From contig JAJQDT010000098.1 of NCBI GenBank assembly GCA_021202075.1, positions 1 to 49,410 of the forward strand: a stretch of DNA of 49,410 nt. The letters are read 5' to 3'. This DNA is from Lachnospiraceae bacterium. Lineage in GTDB: Bacteria; Bacillota; Clostridia; Lachnospirales; Lachnospiraceae. Below are positions 25,874 to 34,650 of this stretch, one piece after another. The first letter of the stretch is position 1; each line of letters opens with the position of its first letter. Below the pieces are notes generated by a model that was given only the letters and a program-made list of their open reading frames with translations, was not told the origin of the DNA and searched no databases. Made by a program: the position numbers and the translations under genes.

Positions 25874-26036
25874 CCTTGAGGAATTGCCGCATAATAATAT
25901 ACCCAGATTGTGCCGAATATCGTGTCAAACACAGACCATAAAACGCAGCGGAGCGTAGAGCGTCGAGCCTTTTATGGCCTGCTATTAGCGCGTCAGGCGG
26001 TACAAGATGCATAAGCTATTTTTTAACAGATCCTTA
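25874..26036 (-). repeat. Dispersed palindromic element, copy 5 (both ends, about 163 bp)
   Basis: Left end CCTTGAGGAATTG, then TAATATACCCAGATTGTGCC, is an imperfect inverted match to the right end (GGTACAAGATGCATAAGC, then TTAACAGATCCTTA). Inside, CCATAAAA and TTTTATGG form a further dyad around a CG-rich centre. The right end is 2 bp from the stop codon of the AlgX-like gene. This is the clearest full-length copy. Confidence 0.7.
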
Positions 26037-26038
26037 GA

Positions 26039-27412
26039 TCAGGAAAGCCCCATCTCATACGAGTATTCCTCTCCTCCGAGAATGCCCAGATACACATTAT
26101 CTGCGTAGAGTACGAATCCTTCCTCTCCGTCTCCGAGAGAAACCGGGAATGCCTCGAACGTCAGAGAATAGGCATCCCCACTAATCCGAATGTAAATCTG
26201 CGAATCGACCTCATAGCTGCCCTCTTTGAGCGTGCCGGTAATCTTTGTATAAGCACCGGCTTCCGCCACCACAAGGTCTATGATTTCTGTCGTGTAATCC
26301 AGATCATCCGCCGACTCATCCATCACGTAGCCAAAAGCGAGGGACGGCGCGTTCGAAGCCAGATTCGGGATGAACCGCTCCGCACTCTCAATGATCAGCG
26401 CCGTGAATTCCCCGGAGGCAAGATCGCTGTTCAGCTGGTACGGCTGATCCCGCGTAAAGCAGGCGCTGCCAAAGCTCTCCGCCATGAACGGCAGCAACGC
26501 GTTCCCAAAGGAATCCCGGTACATCAGAAGACTCCCCCCCGCATCGCTTGTCGTATAAATCCGCCGGTCATAATTGCTCTCGACCTCATTCACATAGGTG
26601 AACTGCGGCTCCGGATCATAGTAGATCTCTTCCTCAAGCGTTACCGCCGACGGGTAAATCATCTCCTCCAGATCGCCTGTATAGTCCTTCCGGATCTCGT
26701 AGTCCGCATTCTCATAGGAAGCGTGCTCCCATCCGAGAGCGGTCAACAGCGTGTCCGCGGCCAGTGCCGCACCTTTGTTGTTCCAGTGCGAATCCCGCGC
26801 ATGGTACAGCACCTCGTCCTGCTCTTCAAAAACCGCGAACAAGTCGACATAATTGACGCCCTCACTTTCCAGCCACGGGAGGAAATGACTCAGATTGTTC
26901 TCATCCGAGCGAAAGCTGCTGTAATAGTACGGCATATGCTCATCATACAGGGAGGCTTTGTTCGGCGCGATGGTAAAAATAAAATCAATGCCATTCGACT
27001 CGGCATAGGTCTGTATCATCGCCAGCGTATGCGCTGCGTCAAACAGCTGCCGCTCCGTCATCAGATCCGTTCCCTGATAGTCCGAGAGTGTATCCGTATA
27101 ATACAGCCAGCCGTCCGTCCCCACAATGACCTGCTCCTGCGAGGATGTCCCAAAAAGCTTGCCGGTCACCAGCCCGTACGCGCTGACCAGATCCTCGCGA
27201 AAGGCAAATTTTTGCTCAAACCAGTCGCCGAGATCACTCAGAAAATCAACATTCCATCCATCTCCCCCTTCATTTTTCAATGAAGGAAAAACCGTCTCCT
27301 CCCCGCTTTCCGAGAGCTCGTCCGAGATGCCGGTCACAGCCAGCCCCAGAGACGGAATCAGACAGATAAACAAAAATAATACAACGAATCCGATTTTAAA
27401 TGTCTTCTTCAT
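26039..27412 (-). CDS. AlgX/AlgJ-like SGNH-fold protein (DHHW family)
   Basis: 457 residues from ATG 27412 (TGAGGA upstream; start gives the signal anchor KKTFKIGFVVLFLFICLIP). The frame is open further upstream past the end of the previous gene's neighbourhood, but those starts lack a ribosome site. The SGNH-like active-site elements are RDSHWNNKGA near residue 205 (the DxHW of the DHHW family) and YRDSFGNALLPF near residue 299 with the likely nucleophile Ser. FAPNKASLY-like TIAPNKASLYDEHMP fits the family. Such proteins act outside the membrane and complete polysaccharide O-acetylation with an MBOAT partner. The MBOAT gene lies immediately upstream, so the pair forms an AlgI/AlgX-like module; the polymer modified is unknown. 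Confidence 0.85.
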   Translation of the reverse strand: MKKTFKIGFVVLFLFICLIPSLGLAVTGISDELSESGEETVFPSLKNEGGDGWNVDFLSDLGDWFEQKFAFREDLVSAYGLVTGKLFGTSSQEQVIVGTDGWLYYTDTLSDYQGTDLMTERQLFDAAHTLAMIQTYAESNGIDFIFTIAPNKASLYDEHMPYYYSSFRSDENNLSHFLPWLESEGVNYVDLFAVFEEQDEVLYHARDSHWNNKGAALAADTLLTALGWEHASYENADYEIRKDYTGDLEEMIYPSAVTLEEEIYYDPEPQFTYVNEVESNYDRRIYTTSDAGGSLLMYRDSFGNALLPFMAESFGSACFTRDQPYQLNSDLASGEFTALIIESAERFIPNLASNAPSLAFGYVMDESADDLDYTTEIIDLVVAEAGAYTKITGTLKEGSYEVDSQIYIRISGDAYSLTFEAFPVSLGDGEEGFVLYADNVYLGILGGEEYSYEMGLS

Positions 27413-27486
27413 TTCATTCCTCATTCCAATCCGGTCCGACGACTCATTCAGCGTCTGCCCTTCAGCCATATGATACCAGAATACTG

Positions 27487-29049
27487 TCAGAATCGGAAAT
27501 AAATAAACGGATTGTAGGTACCTCCCGCAAGGCAAAGCATGGACAGTGCCAGAAGCACCAGCGCCACCGGCCACGAAGCTGCCTGACAGACGCGGTTGTT
27601 CTCAAAGCGCCGAAGCAGCGGGGTCGATGCCGCCAGGCCGGCCGCCATCGCTGTCAAGTTCAGCGGCGTAAGCATCGACATAAACAGCTGCATGGACGCA
27701 TTGTCAAAGGCAAAGCCGGTAAACATGGTCTTCACCCAGAAGAATCCCTGTGAGAAAGTCTCCGCCCGGAAAAATACAAACCCGATCATGACCGCGAGCA
27801 CCACATAAATATGCCCGAAGAACCGCCGGATCCTGCCGCTATGCCCATTAACGCCGGACGTCTTTTGAGCCTCTCGATTTGCGGACGCCGTTTTTTCCCT
27901 CTGCGAACCGGCATCGGCCGAAGCCGCACCGCCGTTTCCCGCGCGTTTTGATCTGCCGGTTAATTTCGTCCACAGAGCCGGGATCCACTCTTCCATCAGC
28001 AGGAAAAATCCGTGATATAGCCCCCAGAAAAGAAACGTGAGACTCGCCCCATGCCAGATCCCGGTGCAGGCGAACACAATCACCTTATTCACACCGGTGC
28101 GTATTTTCCCTTTTCGGTTTCCTCCAAGCGGAAAATACAGGTATTCCCGGAACCAGGTCGACAGCGAGATATGCCATCTGCGCCAGAAGTCCTTCATCGA
28201 CGAGGCTATGTAAGGATATTTGAAATTCTCTTTGAAATGGAAGCCAAACATCCAGCCGAGACCGATCGCCATGTCGCTGTAACCGCTGAAATCAAAATAA
28301 ATCTGCAGCATATAGGCAACCGCACCGAGCCAGGCGCCGCACACATTAATCTCCGCCGCTTCTGCCGTGAACAGCGTGTCGACAATCACCGCCATATAAT
28401 TGGCGATCAATACCTTTTTCGCCAGACCGACCGCGAACCGGCGGATGCCGGTAAGCACACCTTCCATCGTCAGGCTGCGGTGATTCAATTCGTCCGCAAT
28501 GTCATGGTATTTGACAATCGGACCGGCAATCAGCTGTGGGAAAAACGAAATATACAGCATCACGCGGAACACACTATGCTCCGCCTCCACATCCCCCCGA
28601 TAGACATCGATCACATAGGACAATGCCTGAAATGTAAAAAAGGAAATACCGATGGGAAGGGCAATCTCCGGTACCGGCAGCGCAAAAATGCCAAGCCCGT
28701 TCCAGAGCTCGGCCAGAAAACCGGCATATTTAAATACAGCCAGCACACCCAGATTCTGCACAACAGCGACGGTCACGATCGCCTTCCCGGCATCCGGCTT
28801 CCCTTCCAACAGTCTCGCCCAGAAGTAATTCAGAAGCGCGGTGATCACCATCAGGAACACATAGACCGGCTCGCCATACGCGTAAAAAAGCAAACTGGCA
28901 ATTAAAAGGAGAAGGTTCTTTGCAAAAAGCCCGGACGCTCCCCCCTTACTCTCATCTGCCGGGCGAACGCCTCCGCCCGGCAGAATCCAGTACAGTATCA
29001 ATACAGCTGGCAGAAAAATGCTGATAAAGACCAAAGAACTAAAAACCAT
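27487..29049 (-). CDS. MBOAT family O-acyltransferase (AlgI/PatA-like)
   Basis: 520 residues with about a dozen membrane segments. The family core is clear: WRRWHISLSTWFREYLYFPL, then the catalytic-His region WHGASLTFLFWGLYHGFFLL at about residues 330-350. SYVIDVYRGDVE (near residue 165) is also typical of the AlgI/PatB group. It would pass acetyl groups from cytosolic donors across the membrane to its extracellular partner, the AlgX-like protein encoded 75 bp downstream. A Gly/Ser/Ala-rich loop of about 45 residues (GNGGAASADAGSQREKTA) lies after the core and is probably cytosolic. GGAGTGA precedes the ATG at low strength. Wall or capsule polysaccharide acetylation is the likely role; this is inference. 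Confidence 0.9.
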   Translation of the reverse strand: MVFSSLVFISIFLPAVLILYWILPGGGVRPADESKGGASGLFAKNLLLLIASLLFYAYGEPVYVFLMVITALLNYFWARLLEGKPDAGKAIVTVAVVQNLGVLAVFKYAGFLAELWNGLGIFALPVPEIALPIGISFFTFQALSYVIDVYRGDVEAEHSVFRVMLYISFFPQLIAGPIVKYHDIADELNHRSLTMEGVLTGIRRFAVGLAKKVLIANYMAVIVDTLFTAEAAEINVCGAWLGAVAYMLQIYFDFSGYSDMAIGLGWMFGFHFKENFKYPYIASSMKDFWRRWHISLSTWFREYLYFPLGGNRKGKIRTGVNKVIVFACTGIWHGASLTFLFWGLYHGFFLLMEEWIPALWTKLTGRSKRAGNGGAASADAGSQREKTASANREAQKTSGVNGHSGRIRRFFGHIYVVLAVMIGFVFFRAETFSQGFFWVKTMFTGFAFDNASMQLFMSMLTPLNLTAMAAGLAASTPLLRRFENNRVCQAASWPVALVLLALSMLCLAGGTYNPFIYFRF

Positions 29050-29100
29050 TTTTCAACTTCACTCCCAACCATTCCTGCATATACAGGCAGCTTTTCCGAA

Positions 29101-29222
29101 GCACGGTTTCCGCATCCGGAAATTATTCTGCACACGGTTTTCGCAGTCTGCAATTAATCCGCACAAGGTCTCCGCATCCGGCAATTGTTCCGCACACAGC
29201 TTCCGTATCCGGCAATTGAGCT
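29101..29222. repeat. Tandem array, four units of about 31 bp
   Basis: Units start at 29101 (29 bp), 29130, 29161 and 29192 (31 bp each), each beginning GCAC and ending CAATTNNTCC-like; a fifth partial unit GCGAACGGTC runs to the SH3 gene's stop. The period is not a multiple of three and no gene reads through it. It fills the gap between the MBOAT start and the SH3 gene end. Confidence 0.75.
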
Positions 29223-29230
29223 GCGAACGG

Positions 29231-30160
29231 TCAGAAATCTACATAAGCCACACTGCCATCGGAATACGTAATAATGTAATAGCCATGTCCGCTGCCGTCA
29301 CAGTCATAGACCGGCTCACGGCTCACCTCCGTCGTGCCGCCCGAGCTGCTTTGGGAGGATGCTGCCGCCGCTGCCGCTGCTGCGGCCTCAAGAGCCGAAC
29401 GCGCCTCTGATTCCTGTGCCACCGCTGCTTCCGCCTCCGACTCTTCCATCGTCAGGTAGCGGGCCGCCACATAGCCAGTGATATCATCCTGTGTGATTTT
29501 AAACCAGGCAGATGTGCCTCCAAGAACCTGCACTTCACCGCCGCGCGCCACAGAGCCAATCACAGAGGAGCTTCCGTCCGCCGCCTCGCGAATGTTCACC
29601 TGACCGGTCGCATACATCGTCACCGACTCGTCCAGGGTCACCTCATCTGCTACCTCGTAGAAGTTCTTTTTTTCACCGCTGGAATCCGTTCCGTAAAGAA
29701 ACAGGAATCCGATTTTCTCAATTATAGTCAGATCGCTGAGTCCTGTAAAATCAACCGACGCAAAGGTATGCGCAGTGCCGTCGGCTTCCGTCGCGATTAC
29801 CTGCGGCTCTGACGCATCTGCTTCCGCCTCCGTCTCAGCTTCCGCTTCCTCTGCGGCTTCTCCCGCCTCGTCGTCTTCCTCCGCTTCCGCGGCATCCGCC
29901 TCTGCTTCGTCCCCGGCGTTTCCGGTGTCATACGTCAGCATCAGAATGTCCAGGCCGGTCGCGTTGGTCACTGTCAGCGTCTCTCCATCCACTGTAATCT
30001 CAAGCTCCGTAACCTCCGCTTCCGCCTCAGCCGCGGTCTCGGTTCCCATCTCTGTCTCCTCCTCAGCGGATACGGAAAACGCACACGCGCCGGTCAGCCC
30101 GGATACGCTCATGAGTGCCGCCAGAAGGATACTTCCTGCTTTCTTTCCATACTTTTTCAT
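29231..30160 (-). CDS. Exported SH3-domain protein
   Basis: 309 residues. A signal peptide of about 32 residues (SILLAALMSVSGLTGACAFS) precedes an Ala/Glu-rich acidic region (about 35-120). One bacterial SH3 domain follows at about residues 178-235: TMYATGQVNIREAADGSSSV, then IGSVARGGEVQVLGG and ITGYVAARYL. Such SH3b domains usually bind cell-wall peptides. The C-terminal 50 residues contain a run of Ala and end in a short Tyr/Gly-rich segment (GSGHGYYIITYSDGSVAY). No enzyme domain is visible. GGAAAGGGAAG precedes the ATG. It lies downstream of a second SH3 gene with a related domain, so the two probably arose by duplication. Confidence 0.8.
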   Translation of the reverse strand: MKKYGKKAGSILLAALMSVSGLTGACAFSVSAEEETEMGTETAAEAEAEVTELEITVDGETLTVTNATGLDILMLTYDTGNAGDEAEADAAEAEEDDEAGEAAEEAEAETEAEADASEPQVIATEADGTAHTFASVDFTGLSDLTIIEKIGFLFLYGTDSSGEKKNFYEVADEVTLDESVTMYATGQVNIREAADGSSSVIGSVARGGEVQVLGGTSAWFKITQDDITGYVAARYLTMEESEAEAAVAQESEARSALEAAAAAAAAASSQSSSGGTTEVSREPVYDCDGSGHGYYIITYSDGSVAYVDF

Positions 30161-30232
30161 GTTTCTTCCCTTTCCTTTCTTATTTTTTTACATATAATGA
30201 TTCAAGCGACAAAAGCCTGTTTTCTAAGAATC

Positions 30233-30285
30233 GGACACAATACATGGCAATATTCATATGCAATCGTATGCCATAGGTAGTGTCC
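30233..30285. other. Symmetric two-block hairpin between the two SH3 genes
   Basis: GGACAC (30233) and ATGGCA (30244) are separated by 5 bases; their complements TGCCAT (30269) and GTGTCC (30280) are separated by 5 bases as well. The result is a 53-bp interrupted hairpin with a symmetric internal loop. It lies upstream of the gene at 30160 and downstream of the gene ending at 30408. No T-run follows. Confidence 0.5.
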
Positions 30286-30407
30286 ACCGACTGGAAATTG
30301 ACCTTTTGTCGGGCAAATCATATGATTTATATATGTGCCAGCACCGTCCGGAATCCGTCCTGTTAACCGATGCAGGTTTTCCAGAATCCGACATCTGTTA
30401 TTTCAGT

Positions 30408-31940
30408 TTAACCGTTCACGCTCGTCGCGTACAGCGACCCTCCGGCCGTTGTCTGGTCATAATCAATCACCGCCGTGACATAGGTTCCCTCGGTAAGGCT
30501 CCCGACATTCATCGATGCGTTTGCGTAATTGATCGAGTAGGTTACCCCGTCATCCCCCTGAATCAGCAGCGTATCTGAGGTGACCGCTGTGATCGTACCG
30601 CTCACTGCCCCTGTATTGGATGAGGATGCGGATGTGGAAGAACTGTCATCAGACGAGCTGCCGGACGAACCTGTACTCTCCGTCGTCGAAGGCTGCGTCG
30701 AAGATAGTAGCCCTTTCGATATGTAACCAGTCACACCATCCACGGAAACGACAAACCAGTTGTCTGTTTCCCCGGTCACGGTGACCGCCGCCCCATACGC
30801 CACTGAACCCACCACACTGCTGCTCGTGCCTGGCTGGGAGCGGAGATTTGCCGAGGATATCGCATAATAGGTATAAGAGGTTCCATAGGAAATCTCACTG
30901 CCTGCTTCCGCCTCAATGACATCCGAATCCGAAGAGGACTGGCTGTCGGCGTCTTCCTCTGTATCCTCATCGGCATCCGCCGTCGTTTCCGGCTGCGTAC
31001 TTACCAGATACGCCTTGCTGACATAGCCTACAATGCTTCCGACGCTGACCCGGAACCACCCGGAAGTCTCCCCGGTCACCGTCACCGCATCTCCCGTAAG
31101 CAGGGAACCGGCAATATCCGCCTCCGTGCTCGGATTCGCGCGGATGTTCACACTGGTCGACGCATACAGCGTCACGCTCGAGGAATATTCGCTCAGGGTG
31201 GCAAGCTCATCACTGCCTGCCTCATTATCATCATCCGCATCTGTCTGGGACTCCGTCTCATTGTTATTTTCAACCGAGCCAGGCAGCACATTGAAAATGC
31301 TATCGGTATCCAGTACGGTAAAACTCTCCACCGCTGTCTGCACAGAGTCAAGAAGATCTTCGTCGTCCTCTGTAACCGTTCCGCTGACCACATAGGCGGA
31401 ATCTCCATCCGCAGACAGAATCGCGTACGTGACGGAATAAGCCCACATACTCGTCGAATACGTATACTTTACCACATACTCATAGCTGACCACCGTGGAT
31501 GAGCTTCGCACCTGAAAGGACTGCACTTCAAACGAATCCTCCTCCGGATACTGACCCGCAAGGGACTCCTCAAGCTCCTCCTCGGACTCCATCACAGAAA
31601 TGTTTTTCATAGCGCTCTCATCAGCCGCATATACAATATTAATCATCGCGTCGGAACCGGAAGAGAATACGCGCATCTCTTCCAGATCCTGCGTCACCTT
31701 CCAGGTGCTGTCAGGCAGAACTATACGCACCGTGCCATCCTCAGATACGTACACGACATTTGTCTGCAGTTCCGCCTCGGATTCTGTCACAGATTCTGTC
31801 TCGCTCATGGTCTCAGATTCCGTTTCCGACTCCGTTTCCGTATGATCACCACTGTTTTTCGAACAGCCAGATGTGAAAAGTGCGATTATCAATACCATCA
31901 GAAGGCAGATCAGAATCGCATTCTTTCTTCTGTTTAACAT
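30408..31940 (-). CDS. SH3-domain lipoprotein
   Basis: 510 residues. The N-terminus has a lipobox (LLMVLIIALFTSGC, Cys26), so it is anchored to the outer face of the membrane. A Ser/Glu/Thr-rich spacer with SETESE repeats follows (30-60). The region 65-215 is a compact domain I do not recognise, beginning VVYVSEDGTVRIVLPDSTWK. Two SH3b domains sit at about 258-315 and 350-408 (both with VNIRANPS/ANLRSQPG, then SGWFRV/DNWFVV and GYVSKAYL/GYISKGLL). The last 80 residues have a Ser/Thr linker and an OB-like segment (ITAVTSDTLLIQGDDGVTYS). It is next to the gene at 29231, which has one similar SH3 domain. Confidence 0.82.
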   Translation of the reverse strand: MLNRRKNAILICLLMVLIIALFTSGCSKNSGDHTETESETESETMSETESVTESEAELQTNVVYVSEDGTVRIVLPDSTWKVTQDLEEMRVFSSGSDAMINIVYAADESAMKNISVMESEEELEESLAGQYPEEDSFEVQSFQVRSSSTVVSYEYVVKYTYSTSMWAYSVTYAILSADGDSAYVVSGTVTEDDEDLLDSVQTAVESFTVLDTDSIFNVLPGSVENNNETESQTDADDDNEAGSDELATLSEYSSSVTLYASTSVNIRANPSTEADIAGSLLTGDAVTVTGETSGWFRVSVGSIVGYVSKAYLVSTQPETTADADEDTEEDADSQSSSDSDVIEAEAGSEISYGTSYTYYAISSANLRSQPGTSSSVVGSVAYGAAVTVTGETDNWFVVSVDGVTGYISKGLLSSTQPSTTESTGSSGSSSDDSSSTSASSSNTGAVSGTITAVTSDTLLIQGDDGVTYSINYANASMNVGSLTEGTYVTAVIDYDQTTAGGSLYATSVNG

Positions 31941-32067
31941 ACTATCTTTATTCCTTTCTGCGGCATTTCTGCCATGCAGGAATCATCTCCCCTGCATAAA
32001 AATTTTCTAAATATAACGGTTTCGAACCGCTGATCACCCGCCAGGATGCAGTTCTAAACAATTAGTC

Positions 32068-32139
32068 AAAGCTTTTATGGTATGCGATTCGCGCGTCAGA
32101 CGATGCAAGATGCATAAGTTATTTCTTAACAGATCCTTA
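32068..32139 (-). repeat. Dispersed palindromic element, copy 6 (single end)
   Basis: AAAGCTTTTATGGTATGCGA, then GACGATGCAAGATGCATAAG and TTCTTAACAGATCCTTA match copies 1, 2 and 5 closely. It lies upstream of the SH3 lipoprotein gene and 180 bp from the amidohydrolase stop. A left inverted end was not found. The rest of the 380-bp gap (31941-32067 and 32140-32278) shows nothing I can name. Confidence 0.6.
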
Positions 32140-32278
32140 CCCTGATATCAGGGATAAACAGGTATGAGATCTACGCCCAATTGTTCTACATCATACCACG
32201 TCATGCCAACTTCTGCAAGTCACGCAAGTTCAAATTGGGGATTGTTATTTAAATCTTAATATTTTCGTAACACTTTCA

Positions 32279-32306
32279 AACAGCAGGCAATCTGCGGCCT
32301 GCTGTT
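32279..32306 (-). terminator. Hairpin after the amidohydrolase gene
   Basis: AACAGCAGGC (32279-32288) pairs perfectly with GCCTGCTGTT (32297-32306). In the minus direction only TTTG follows, so it is a weak terminator or an RNA-end stabiliser. It lies 14 bp after the gene. Confidence 0.5.
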
Positions 32307-32320
32307 CGAAATGGCTTTGT

Positions 32321-33199
32321 TCATTCTCTCCGGAACCGCCGCTGTATTTCCCGGGCCGCGGCTTCCATTTTTGCCTCAAACGCCTCCTTGGTCATCTGAT
32401 TTTCGCAGAGCGCATACAGCTCGCGGTATTCATCCAGAATCCCCTGCGCATGCGGTACCCGGTAAGCGCCGGCGTCGCTTCCAGGCGCGATTGTCACCTG
32501 GTACGCAAACCCTCTGCGAATAATCGCACCCTGCCGCTCCTTCAGCCCGCAAAGGGATGCGTCGTCAAACCGGCCGCTGCCTGGCAGATTCGCAATCGTT
32601 ACAAACGTCGGCACCCAGATGGTGCGGCTTTCCCGCAGCGCGAGCAGGCACTCCTCATCCATGAAATTGCCATGCTCGATGGAATCCACCCCGGCTTCCG
32701 TCGCCGCGCGGACGGCATCGGACCCGTTTGTGTGTGCCATCACGGCAAAGCCTTCCTCGTGAGCGATGTGGATCATCTCCCGGATCTCATCCGCTTCTAG
32801 GGACTCCTCCGTCAGCGCTCCTTCCCGGTCAAAATCCAGAATACCGGATATCATAATCTTGATAAAGTCCGCGCCGGAATCTCCGGCTTTCTTTACCAGC
32901 TGCCGGTACTCTTTCATTGAGTCAAAGCCACGCCCAACGATTCCCCCGTAATGTCCGTTTTTATGAATTGCAAAGACCGGCGTCCGGTACGTAATCCCAT
33001 ACTCCGGCGCGATCCGAGCCGCCAGCACCGAAGCTCCATAGTGGTCGCCGCCGTCGCGCAGATAAGTCACCCCTGCTTTGGCGTAGGCGGACAGCTTTTC
33101 CCGGATATCCGCCTCATCCGCGCCCTGCTTATATTGCGCGACTGCTTTATGATAATCTCTTCCGTTCATGAAAATGTGCATATGACACTCATAGTACAC
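32321..33199 (-). CDS. Amidohydrolase family protein
   Basis: 292 residues, likely GTG start at 33199 (GAAGGAAG upstream). It is a metal-dependent hydrolase of the amidohydrolase superfamily, compact compared with most members. Motifs: ECHMHIF at residues 4-10 (HxH metal pair), FIKIMISG near 101-108 (possible bridging Lys), VMAHTNG and VDSIEHGNF (third and fourth His), and PGSDAGAY (terminal Asp). The arrangement resembles imidazolonepropionase- or prolidase-like members, but the substrate cannot be told from sequence. It starts 16 bp after gatB and may be transcribed with the gat genes. Confidence 0.75.
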   Translation of the reverse strand: MYYECHMHIFMNGRDYHKAVAQYKQGADEADIREKLSAYAKAGVTYLRDGGDHYGASVLAARIAPEYGITYRTPVFAIHKNGHYGGIVGRGFDSMKEYRQLVKKAGDSGADFIKIMISGILDFDREGALTEESLEADEIREMIHIAHEEGFAVMAHTNGSDAVRAATEAGVDSIEHGNFMDEECLLALRESRTIWVPTFVTIANLPGSGRFDDASLCGLKERQGAIIRRGFAYQVTIAPGSDAGAYRVPHAQGILDEYRELYALCENQMTKEAFEAKMEAAAREIQRRFRRE

Positions 33200-33215
33200 G
33201 GAACTTCCTTCTTTC

Positions 33216-34649
33216 TCAAGCCAGCAGTTCCCGCAGCATCGCGTTCACCGCTGCCGGATTTGCTTTTCCCTTCATCGCTTTCATCGTCTGCCCAACCAGG
33301 AACCCAAGCGCCTTTTCCTTACCGCCCTTATAGTCAGAGACAGACTGCGGATTGGCCGCAATGACGCCCTCGACCACCTGGCGGAGCGCGCCTTCATCGT
33401 TGACCGTTTTCAGTCCATGCGCCTCCACATAAGCTTCCGGATCCACATCATGGTAAAAAATCTGTTCAAAAACTTCCTTCGCGACGGTCTGATTGATCGT
33501 TCCGGCCTCCGCCAGCTCAATCAGCTTCGCCAGGTTCGCGGGAGAGAAATCAAGTGTCTCCGGTTCTCGGTTTTCCTCTTTTAAAAGGCGCAGCGTCTCG
33601 CCCATCAGCCAGTTGGATACCTTTTTGGGCTTTTTGCACAGCGCAGTCGTCTCCTCAAAAATGTCCGCCATCCGCTTGGACTCTGTGATAATGCCGGCAT
33701 CGTACGCCGGAATGTCGAACTCTTTTTTGTACCGCTCCAGCTTTTCGGTGCGAAGCTCCGGCTGACGGTCTTTTACCTCCTGCAGCCACTCATCACTGAT
33801 GAGGATCGGCACCAGATCCGGATCCGGAAAATAGCGGTAGTCATGCGCATCCTCCTTGGAGCGCATCGGATAAGAATATTCCTTGTTGTCATCCCAGCGG
33901 CGCGTCTCCTGAATGACCGGCTTGCCTTCTTCGAGACGCTCAATCTGCCGCGCGCGCTCACCTTCAATCGCGCGCGCGATTGCCTTGAACGAGTTCAGGT
34001 TCTTCATCTCAGTCCGGGTGCCAAGCGCTTCTGTTCCGACCTCGCGCACGGAAAGGTTCACATCCGCACGCATGGAGCCCTCCTGCAGCTTGCAGTCCGA
34101 AGCTCCCAGGTACTGGATGATCAGGCGCAGCTTTTCCAAATAGGCGATCACCTCGTCCGCGCTGCGCATATCCGGCTCGGAAACGATCTCAATCAGCGGC
34201 ACGCCGCTTCGGTTGTAATCCACCAGCGAGCAGTCCTCCCACTCGTCATGGATCAGCTTGCCCGCGTCCTCCTCCATGTGAATCTCATGGATGCCGATTC
34301 TGCGCGTTCCGGCTGAGGTTTCCACCTCGACAAACCCGTCGTGGCAGATAGGCAGGTACAACTGGGAAATCTGATAATTCTGCGGATTGTCCGGATAAAA
34401 ATAGTTCTTGCGGTCAAATTTGCAGAACTGATGAATCTGGCAGTTCGTCGCCAGGCCGACTGCCATCGCGTACTCGACCACCTGTTTATTCAGTACGGGA
34501 AGGGAGCCCGGCATACCGGTGCAAACCGGACAGGTATGCGCGTTCGGGGCCGCCCCAAACGCCGTCGAGCAGCCGCAGAAAATCTTTGTCTTTGTCGCCA
34601 GCTCTACATGAACCTCAAGCCCGATGACTGTCTCATACTGTTTCGCCAT
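33216..34649 (-). CDS. gatB: Glutamyl/aspartyl-tRNA(Gln/Asn) amidotransferase subunit B
   Basis: 477 residues from ATG 34649 (GGAGGG upstream; an upstream in-frame start lies inside gatA and is unlikely). GatB binds the misacylated tRNA and activates its side chain by phosphorylation, then receives ammonia from GatA. Seen: YETVIGLEVHVEL at the start, the zinc-binding Cys cluster CGCS then CPVC (residues about 24-45), NRSGVPLIEIVSEPD, and FPDPDLVPI, then the C-terminal YqeY-like helical domain (FLVGQTMKAMKGKANP). The gatA stop and gatB start are separated by one base (TAAGATG). Confidence 0.96.
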   Translation of the reverse strand: MAKQYETVIGLEVHVELATKTKIFCGCSTAFGAAPNAHTCPVCTGMPGSLPVLNKQVVEYAMAVGLATNCQIHQFCKFDRKNYFYPDNPQNYQISQLYLPICHDGFVEVETSAGTRRIGIHEIHMEEDAGKLIHDEWEDCSLVDYNRSGVPLIEIVSEPDMRSADEVIAYLEKLRLIIQYLGASDCKLQEGSMRADVNLSVREVGTEALGTRTEMKNLNSFKAIARAIEGERARQIERLEEGKPVIQETRRWDDNKEYSYPMRSKEDAHDYRYFPDPDLVPILISDEWLQEVKDRQPELRTEKLERYKKEFDIPAYDAGIITESKRMADIFEETTALCKKPKKVSNWLMGETLRLLKEENREPETLDFSPANLAKLIELAEAGTINQTVAKEVFEQIFYHDVDPEAYVEAHGLKTVNDEGALRQVVEGVIAANPQSVSDYKGGKEKALGFLVGQTMKAMKGKANPAAVNAMLRELLA

Positions 34650-34650
34650 C

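Noticed and set aside
29018..29410. Plus-strand frame across the 31-bp array
   Set aside because: The repeat period breaks the frame of any repeated peptide and it lies opposite the SH3 gene; no start signal.
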